Shown here: piece by piece, positions 43,001 to 48,595 of the stretch | How positions within the stretch are numbered: the stretch's first letter is position 1 | How the letters are laid out: every line of letters begins with the position of its first letter | Source of the DNA: an uncultured Verrucomicrobiota bacterium | GTDB lineage: Bacteria > Verrucomicrobiota > Kiritimatiellia > CAJWTS01 | Direction of reading: 5' to 3' | DNA: 48,595 nt | NCBI GenBank assembly: GCA_913047795.1 | Contig: CAJWTS010000025.1 | Location: 1-48,595, forward strand | Translations under genes and position numbers: made by a program | Notes under the pieces: generated by a model | Told to the model about the DNA's origin: nothing | Databases searched by the model: none | Seen by the model: the letters and a program-made list of their open reading frames with translations, nothing else

Positions 43001-44435
43001 CACGCATTACTACGAGGCGGCGTATTGGCTCGGTTGGGTCTTTGAACGTGACCGCCGCTTCCGCGAGGCCGTTCGTCACTACAGTACGGCTGCCGAGGAG
43101 CGCGTGATCCTCTACAAGCGCGAATCATGGGACGAATTGATCCCGCTCGAGAAGTTGAAGAAGAAGCTCAGTTACGACACCCAGGTAGGGCTGGCGCTGA
43201 AAGTGTCCGGGGCTTTCGAGGCGGAGGGCCTGGCCGAACGTGTTCTGCCGTTTATTCGGTTCAACACCAATATCGAAGTGGACCTCGACCCGGCCGTTGC
43301 CGCGGCGAACATCCAGGTGACCGCGGCCGCCTTTGATGATTTGACCGCGCTTGAACTGTTGTACCGGCTGATGGCGGCGTACGACCTGGGACTGCGTGTC
43401 GAGAACGCGAGTCCGGCCATGGCCCAAAAAGCGTACTACCGGCTCGCGACCGTGTATCGCAAGGACAACCGGATGTTCGAAGCGCTGGAGAACGTGCAGA
43501 CCCTGCTGATTCGCTACCCGCAGACGCGGCGCTATGTCGAAGCGTTGAAGCTGAAGCTGGATATTTACAAGGGACTCAAGGACTATGGCAACGCGTTGGA
43601 CGCGCTTGAGCAATTACGCCGCGCGTCGAAGGATACGATTGAAGCCTACAAGCTCGACTACGAGGCCGGCCGCATCTATTTCGATATGTGCGACTACGCG
43701 CGTGCCGAGTCATTCTATGCGCAGGCCTTCTCCGGCAGCGGTGGCCGTGGCGAATGGCTTAAGGTGCGCGAGGCGCTGGCCCTGGTCTACGTGCGGCAGC
43801 CGGGCAAGGAACGCGAGGCGCTGACCCAGTATCGCGACCTGATGCGCTACGAGTCCTCGAAGGTGCGCCAGTCAATCAATCGTCTCATGATGCACTACCT
43901 GTCGTACATGATTAGCTCGGAGCCCAAGCGTCAGCCGTTGCCGAATGAGGAGGCAAGTTTCATAAAGCAGTATGAGGCCTTGAGTGATGCTCGGCGGGCG
44001 GCGGCGGGCGCCGACATCGCCGCGCGCGCCAGTTGGATCTACTACGTTTCCGCTCTTCTGGATTTGCAGGAGGGCGCGACGGACGCGGCGTTGATCAAAC
44101 TCGACGCCGCCGGCAACTCGCCGGATGGTCTGCTTGCCGGTGATGCGCTCGTGCGCGCCGGCCGGCTTCGCATGGCGCGCGGGGAATACGACGCCGCCCG
44201 GGACGGCTTCCAGCACCTGCTCTTTGCGATTAATGCCGTGGAACCCAAGGTGCGGGCTACCTTTCACCTCGCACGCTGTTATGAAGAACTGGATCAAGAG
44301 GATCTGGCCATGGATCGGTTTGAGGAAATTCTTGAACGATATCCGATCTCGCCATACGCGGCGCGTGTGAAGCAGAATGCGCTCTACATCGCCCGGACGC
44401 GTCCGGCAGACGTTGAAACTTCGGAGACGCCGTGA
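40026..44435 (+). CDS. giant exported TPR protein with embedded STN-like modules
   Basis: A 1469-residue periplasmic or surface protein. The signal peptide ends ALAQ (about residue 34). Residues about 40-700 and 950-1065 and 1130-1460 are dense TPR-like helical repeats. Three inserts break the pattern: about 742-830 (ASEVLYRVSRTFGVPFIW), 860-945 (FNVIERVEELTGSRVFWAEG then EPLGLDVRVIQRDRLVEL) and 1068-1125 (LPFIRFNTNIEVDLD then ALELLYRLMAAYDLGLRVEN). Their pattern of a helix, an x-G-x-x-hydrophobic strand and a second copy resembles secretin/TonB short N-terminal domains. The start at ATG 40026 was chosen by signal peptide. The stop overlaps the next gene. Confidence 0.8.
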   Translation: MKHTNPQRPLAGIRLILIGALGLASLAAMPALAQSPQIQQATELMRKRMYVDAVKILQPIVVAAAEGQRSTELRMLAECHYLLAEYAVARPLFSRALRQQVSEKGKKICESRLAMIAYRLKDHAGALERIESFIRKYPADKRVGTLLGIRVKLSAAGSGGLQAKITKIEADYRRLSDNVKRYGYYNAALAGKTLGDLYIKAGQDDRAMSLFTRAVHEMRGVVSELKAQRRPIPRDLMQGVDSMALQIAKYRIERKQWNEATKWLENVAHVDHMKWQARLLLAQIAYQRRDYAAVIEALPNDLLRRVPEGVMRSNMHLLLGYAYREGKKADAEAAKVHLKKVASSAGGYYQAQHGLGEIYDAQTDPTRAETHYLVSVQSTKYAPAAHLALGKIYRQRANALPGADPKSRAARAALTQKAASHFSELIQRFPLTALATEAKPLLAEMKQAGADVAVTTSTEDNVDVWNRMVRRNPRTSEAAQALLSLAEHHGRRVYDSRGRGEVRAPDWAACAEAAGTIVKAGTTPYSGVTADRWRQIRARAYYLLGRAELGSIPAGPSARRLGARAPTPIPGGGDAARAAKAFNDSLKLSGVDETDFRKDIELGLIEAMFKSADAATRESAQTRYETRESEYRGDNRYQRMTLALADWYVAQERYESAARAYRRVARKSDLDREEVMHLLYLAGLYFNKAGRKASSADAGGVPRLGLEVYPRQILKSISVLKFHQPFQQVKDIRWSSEAPGPTASEVLYRVSRTFGVPFIWSPAKTSGGVADTLATRRVDPAALARLQQGGRLEEYVRLAVDLDRFGIDFDLGTSGGLATLSPLELDEFAGKEQVRAIEIFDPKRDRFPMLAKPYGVFETVHAGGAMIFNVIERVEELTGSRVFWAEGVDRDDVLAHELREPPGAKPSGCLAFFEHAIEPLGLDVRVIQRDRLVELMAESNDSFNELRRFGMDTAYAERALFNIAVNFYFLKEYEKMKLALREYMKVFDTPSHTHYYEAAYWLGWVFERDRRFREAVRHYSTAAEERVILYKRESWDELIPLEKLKKKLSYDTQVGLALKVSGAFEAEGLAERVLPFIRFNTNIEVDLDPAVAAANIQVTAAAFDDLTALELLYRLMAAYDLGLRVENASPAMAQKAYYRLATVYRKDNRMFEALENVQTLLIRYPQTRRYVEALKLKLDIYKGLKDYGNALDALEQLRRASKDTIEAYKLDYEAGRIYFDMCDYARAESFYAQAFSGSGGRGEWLKVREALALVYVRQPGKEREALTQYRDLMRYESSKVRQSINRLMMHYLSYMISSEPKRQPLPNEEASFIKQYEALSDARRAAAGADIAARASWIYYVSALLDLQEGATDAALIKLDAAGNSPDGLLAGDALVRAGRLRMARGEYDAARDGFQHLLFAINAVEPKVRATFHLARCYEELDQEDLAMDRFEEILERYPISPYAARVKQNALYIARTRPADVETSETP

Positions 44436-47400
44436 AAGACCTTCGCATCATTGTTATCGCCCTGGCGGCCTGCGTGATCGCCGGCGCCGCCGCTGCGCTT
44501 TCGCCGGAGGAGGCGGTCGCGGCGGCCGCGCGCCATGAGAAGGACGGCGCCTTTCGCAAGGCCATCGCCGTCTACGAAACATTTCTCAAGAAACATCCGG
44601 ATCATGTACGTGGTCGCGACGTCCGATATCGAATTGGGATTTGCCACGACAACATTGGTGCGATCGAAGCGGCGATCGCATCCTTTCGCCAGGTGATCGC
44701 CGCCGGCCCGAGTCGCAGCTTCAAGCATCGTGCGGACACGCACATGCGTTTGTCCAGGCTGCTTGGCGAAGCCGAGAAGTATGGGGAGGGAATCAGGGTG
44801 CTGCGCGGATTGCTGACCGAGGGTGCGGGTGTATCAGAGGACGAGGCGCAGATGCTCTGCGCAGGCTACTACGCGTTGGCGGGCCAGCCGGACGAGGCGG
44901 CCGTGATGTTCAACGTGCTCAAAAATCGTATTCGATCGCCGCTCGCGCAGGAGGCGGCCTACAAGGTCGCGATCGTGTGGATGAAGGCCGGCCAAACCGA
45001 CTTGGCCAAGAAAGCCGTCGAGGAGTACGCCGAACGCTATGCGGCCAGTCCGCGCACGGTGGATCTCTACCTGCGCCTGGCGCGGCATCTCTTCGAACAG
45101 AAGCAGTACAAGAGTGCCATTGCCGTCAGCACGCAGGTGCAGACCGAGTTTTCCGAACGGCCCGAAGCCGCGGAAGCGGCGTTCATCATCGCCCTCTGTT
45201 ATCGCGAAACCGATAATCTGGATCGTGCGATCGAGGCATTGAAGGCGCTTGGCGTTACGGCCGAGCGGGTGCGCAACGGGTTGCTTGCGTGCGAGGCCTG
45301 GTTCGAGATCGCGCGGATCCAGCAGGACAAGCAGCAGAAAATGGAGGAGGCGATGACCCATTATCGGCGTGCCGCTGAGGCGTCGCGCCGGCCCATCACG
45401 GAACGGCAGCAACTGATCCTGGAGCATAGTCTCTACCAGGTCGCGGAGTACGAGTACCGGGCCGAGCGCTGGAGTGCTGCGCTGGACCTTTTCCTTCAAC
45501 TGCGCAGCGTCGGTTCGAAGATGAACCTGCTGGGGCGTATCCTCAATTGTCGCTCGCGGCTCGATGAGAAGGGCCTGGCGTCGCTCGGCAGTGAGTCGGC
45601 GGACGAAAAACGCTTTCTCAAGGATCGTATTGCGGCGAACCCGGGGTCCATCCTGGCACTGCAGGCGGACGTACAATTGCTGGACGGCGAATTGGAGAGT
45701 GTGCGCGTGAACCCGGCGAGCCTCACGCAGTTGACGAAACTGATCGAGGGATATCACGGGTTATTGAAAAAGTATGCGCCCGCGGTACTCGCGCAATTGG
45801 ACATGGAAATCTATATCCGGGTCCGAATCGGTTCGGTGGCCGCGTTGGTGTCGGACATCGCAATGGCTGCCGATCACACGGCGATCTGGCGTGATGGCTT
45901 GACACAATTTGAGACGGCCCTACGCGAAGCTCCCGAGTCGCTCCACAAGACGGAGATCCTTGAGGGTATCGCCGTGCTGGCCGAGCGTGTGGGTGAATCC
46001 CGGAAAGCGTTCGACGCCTACCAGGAGCTGTATCGATTGGCGAACAAGCGCAAGGAAGAGCAGGGGACCGACGAGGATAAGAAGAAGGATGTGAAACAGC
46101 GTGAACCGAAGACTTATCTCACGGGCATGGCCTCGGTAGCGAACAGCGAGGCCATGGTGCAGGATGCCATCGTCATGCTTTACAAGATCATCCTGGACGG
46201 ACCGGAATATGCGCCCGAGGTGCGCGAAGCTCAATTTCACGTAGCCGATATGCTGTATCTCAAGAAACAGTACTCCGAAGCCGCGCGGGAATATCAGCTC
46301 TACGTGACGCGTTACGGTCCGGCGATGGATACCTCGCGCAACGTTCTGGGATCGTGGAAACGTCCGGCCGTGATTGATCCGGCTCTGGAGCGCGCGTACG
46401 AGGCCGCGATCCGCGTCGCCCATTGCTGGTACGCGCAGGGGCATCGTGCCAAGATGCTGGAAGCCTATGACTGGGTTGTTCGCAACCAGGACCACCTGAA
46501 TCCGCGGGTTGCGGAAGCGCTTTACATGACGCTGAACGCGCGACCGATGGATTCGGCCGAGGCCAAACGCGAGACGGCAAACGCGTTGTGGACGCGAGTC
46601 GTAAACAGCTCGATGGACTTTGGTTCGAAGGGATATGCCAAGACGTTTATGCGCTGGGTGAACAACTCGCGCGCCGTGCCCTATGTCAAGAGCGCCACGC
46701 TGCGCGCGGGCGAGCTCTACGGTAAGATCGGGGACCACGCGCGCGCTGCCGAGATTTTCAAACAGTACCTCGAGCTCTACTCGCCCATGAAGCGCCATCC
46801 CAACGAGAATCGTGTCTTGTATGGGCGCGATGATCAGTATGACGTGGCCGAGTACGCCGCGGGCCGTGAGCTGATTCAGGCCGGCGACTACGAATCCATG
46901 GTGTTGGTATACCAGCCCTATATCGACGGGCTGCGGGACAACAAGTTCCGGTCGTCCGCGCTGATGCTCATGGGCCATTTCGGCACCGAGGGCGAGCTTT
47001 ATGACGATGCGCGTGCGGCATACTCAGCGCTCTTGGACGAGTATGGTCAGCCGAATCCGCTGGATAAGGAGGGCAAGCCGATCCCCGTGCCGGCTGCGGA
47101 GCGCCTGCGACCCGGTACGCGCTGGAATGGTGTGCGTCGACTGCCGCCGGAGGATCTCGACCCGGGTAAGATTCGCTACGCGCTGGGTTACCTGTTCTGG
47201 AAGAAGTTCGACTGGGCCGGGAGCCGCCGCGCGCTACAACCTTTTTTTGACGATCCTGGCCTGCGCAACCACGAGTCGTGTCCGGCCGCGTTGCTGATGC
47301 TCGCGCGGTCCAACGTTCGACTGGACGCGTTTGACGCTGCCATACCGGTGTTTGAACGCCTGGTGACGGACCACAGCGGGTTTGCAGCCGCGGACGAAGC

Positions 47401-47893
47401 TTATGTTGGTCTCGTGCGGACCTGCTATCGCGCACGAAACTGGGGCAAGATGCGTGCGCATAGCGCGGCGTTTACAAAGCTTCGGCCGAACGCCGTGCGA
47501 CGTCCTTACGTCGATTTCTACCTGGCCCTGGCCATGATCGAGACGGGCGATGCAACGGCGGGGCACTCGAAACTACGCGACCTGGCCCAAGCCGAGACCT
47601 ACGGCGACCTCAAGGCGGATGCCCATTTCCATCTGGCCCGGCGCGCGCTGGCGCAGTCGCCGCCGGACCGCGCCGCCGCCTACAAGTTGTTGCGCCGCAG
47701 TATTGATTTCTATCCGCGTGCCGAACCCCTGCTCGAGGCGGGCCGCTGCGCTGTCGAACTGCGTCGCTGGGACGATGCGCGCGCCTATCTCGACCGCTGT
47801 ATCCAAGAGTTTCCGGAAAGCGATGAGACCATTCTGGAAGACGCGCGAGATTTGTTGGCCCGCGTCGTGAAAGCGGAGAAGAACGGGAAGTGA
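44432..47893 (+). CDS. second large exported TPR protein
   Basis: An 1153-residue protein with a signal peptide (MKDLRIIVIALAACVIAGAAAA) followed almost entirely by TPR/Sel1-like helical repeats, for example EKDGAFRKAIAVYETFLKKH, QKQYKSAIAVSTQVQTEF, KKQYSEAAREYQLYVTRYG, and a Lys/Glu-rich charged segment near 535-555. The GTG start overlaps the stop of the first TPR gene by four bases, so the two are made in fixed ratio. It probably forms a scaffold with it. No enzymatic motif is seen. Confidence 0.8.
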   Translation: MKDLRIIVIALAACVIAGAAAALSPEEAVAAAARHEKDGAFRKAIAVYETFLKKHPDHVRGRDVRYRIGICHDNIGAIEAAIASFRQVIAAGPSRSFKHRADTHMRLSRLLGEAEKYGEGIRVLRGLLTEGAGVSEDEAQMLCAGYYALAGQPDEAAVMFNVLKNRIRSPLAQEAAYKVAIVWMKAGQTDLAKKAVEEYAERYAASPRTVDLYLRLARHLFEQKQYKSAIAVSTQVQTEFSERPEAAEAAFIIALCYRETDNLDRAIEALKALGVTAERVRNGLLACEAWFEIARIQQDKQQKMEEAMTHYRRAAEASRRPITERQQLILEHSLYQVAEYEYRAERWSAALDLFLQLRSVGSKMNLLGRILNCRSRLDEKGLASLGSESADEKRFLKDRIAANPGSILALQADVQLLDGELESVRVNPASLTQLTKLIEGYHGLLKKYAPAVLAQLDMEIYIRVRIGSVAALVSDIAMAADHTAIWRDGLTQFETALREAPESLHKTEILEGIAVLAERVGESRKAFDAYQELYRLANKRKEEQGTDEDKKKDVKQREPKTYLTGMASVANSEAMVQDAIVMLYKIILDGPEYAPEVREAQFHVADMLYLKKQYSEAAREYQLYVTRYGPAMDTSRNVLGSWKRPAVIDPALERAYEAAIRVAHCWYAQGHRAKMLEAYDWVVRNQDHLNPRVAEALYMTLNARPMDSAEAKRETANALWTRVVNSSMDFGSKGYAKTFMRWVNNSRAVPYVKSATLRAGELYGKIGDHARAAEIFKQYLELYSPMKRHPNENRVLYGRDDQYDVAEYAAGRELIQAGDYESMVLVYQPYIDGLRDNKFRSSALMLMGHFGTEGELYDDARAAYSALLDEYGQPNPLDKEGKPIPVPAAERLRPGTRWNGVRRLPPEDLDPGKIRYALGYLFWKKFDWAGSRRALQPFFDDPGLRNHESCPAALLMLARSNVRLDAFDAAIPVFERLVTDHSGFAAADEAYVGLVRTCYRARNWGKMRAHSAAFTKLRPNAVRRPYVDFYLALAMIETGDATAGHSKLRDLAQAETYGDLKADAHFHLARRALAQSPPDRAAAYKLLRRSIDFYPRAEPLLEAGRCAVELRRWDDARAYLDRCIQEFPESDETILEDARDLLARVVKAEKNGK

Positions 47894-47962
47894 TGCGGGA
47901 ACGTGGATAGGCCGACGGAAGATTTCGATAAAGATACCGAACACATAGAAAGGACGAAAGCG

Positions 47963-48595
47963 ATGAGAAGCATGAAAGCATGGACAACGGCTGCACTGTT
48001 TGCTGCGGCACTCGTGTACTTGCCCGCGCCGGCAATGGCGCAGGAGGACGAACTCAAGCTGGATCTGGACGGCATCGAAGATGTCACGGACGACGCAACC
48101 GGGGCCGTGGCGCGGCAGATGGAAGGCCTCGAAGAGGGCGACAAGAAACGATTTAAATCCATTACGGATGACGATATCTCGGGCCTGGTGGAGGGGGATA
48201 TTTACCGGTCGGGGCAGTCGTTCTTCAAGGTCGTCTCGGTGAAAGCGAAAGGCAACGAGGGCGGCAAATTCGTGATGGAACGCATGCGCGGCCGAATGGA
48301 TCCCGGCACGCTGTGGAATCGCATCTCCGGCGACGGTGGACGCTACAACCTGGAATTTTCATTTTTTGGCGAAGATCTCGACGGAATTATTCCGCATGCC
48401 TTTAAAGCCAGTGAAGGGGGCAACTACCCTGACTTTATTGGCGAAGATTGGACAGGTAATGAGTTCGTAGATGTCTCAGCGAGCGATGTGGACTTCGTTG
48501 AGATCACCCCGTCCGGGACCGGCATCTTAGAGGTTGATGTTGATTCCTACACGCTTGATGGCAACGCGCTGACGGTCGACGCGATCATCACGGTA
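47963..48595 (+). CDS. exported protein of unknown function (partial, runs off the window)
   Basis: The first 211 codons of a gene continuing past the window edge. AAAGGA precedes the ATG. A signal peptide (about 1-26, ending PAMAQ) is followed by an acidic segment (EDELKLDLDGIEDVTDD) and a beta-rich part (FKVVSVKAKGNEGGKFVMER, FSFFGEDLDGIIPHAF, GILEVDVDSYTLDG). It lies 69 bases after the second TPR gene and is probably part of the same operon. I do not recognise the family. In some PVC bacteria similar TPR gene clusters continue into ExbB/TolQ and ExbD genes, which would be beyond this edge. Confidence 0.7.
   Translation, partial: MRSMKAWTTAALFAAALVYLPAPAMAQEDELKLDLDGIEDVTDDATGAVARQMEGLEEGDKKRFKSITDDDISGLVEGDIYRSGQSFFKVVSVKAKGNEGGKFVMERMRGRMDPGTLWNRISGDGGRYNLEFSFFGEDLDGIIPHAFKASEGGNYPDFIGEDWTGNEFVDVSASDVDFVEITPSGTGILEVDVDSYTLDGNALTVDAIITV

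Noticed and set aside
1..48595. CRISPR arrays, insertion sequences, toxin-antitoxin or phage defence genes
   Set aside because: No regularly spaced direct repeats, transposase motifs or defence nuclease signatures were seen on either strand.

Overview
The window is a GC-rich chromosomal segment of a Gram-negative bacterium. An outer-membrane porin, several lipoproteins and an L,D-transpeptidase show a double-membrane envelope. The unusual number of phytanoyl-CoA dioxygenase (PhyH) family enzymes, two GH29 fucosidases, Gfo/Idh oxidoreductases and very large periplasmic TPR proteins suggest the PVC superphylum (Lentisphaerota/Kiritimatiellota-like) or a similar marine or host-associated lineage. 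This placement is inference from gene content only; there is no rRNA in the window.

Region 1 (1-10.35 kb) is housekeeping: the tail of an unknown gene, a LysM L,D-transpeptidase, aspS, then a converging translationally coupled unit proS-aroF(DAHP synthase)-IHF/HU-like-hisS, followed by a small TPR protein, an HMA-like lipoprotein, xerD and rnc.

Region 2 (10.37-15.2 kb) is a leftward iron locus: feoA-feoB, then a tightly overlapped set of outer-membrane porin, periplasmic FMN-binding protein and b-type cytochrome-like membrane protein. I read this as a possible envelope ferric-reduction chain feeding Fe(II) to FeoB.

Region 3 (15.3-39.6 kb) is a catabolic or accessory island made of many short transcription units on both strands. 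It holds five PhyH-family Fe(II)/2-oxoglutarate dioxygenases, two GH29 enzymes without signal peptides, a CBM9-like protein, a six-bladed kelch protein coupled to a PhyH gene, a fatty-acid desaturase, a metallophosphoesterase, two Gfo/Idh dehydrogenases, a creatininase-family hydrolase with lower GC, a four-gene unit (UxuA-like, DJ-1/PfpI, MDR dehydrogenase, TIM-barrel isomerase), a PhyH/gamma-glutamyltransferase/class III aminotransferase unit, an SDR and a lipoprotein. One CAU tRNA, probably tRNA-Ile2, sits inside it. No transporter or transcription regulator gene was seen in this island, and gene remnants are present.

Region 4 (40.0-48.6 kb) encodes two overlapping giant exported TPR proteins (about 1469 and 1153 aa) and the start of a third exported protein that runs off the window. 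The first TPR protein appears to contain secretin/TonB short-N-terminal (STN)-like modules inside its TPR array, an architecture I do not recognise. This looks like part of an envelope machine whose remaining genes would lie downstream.
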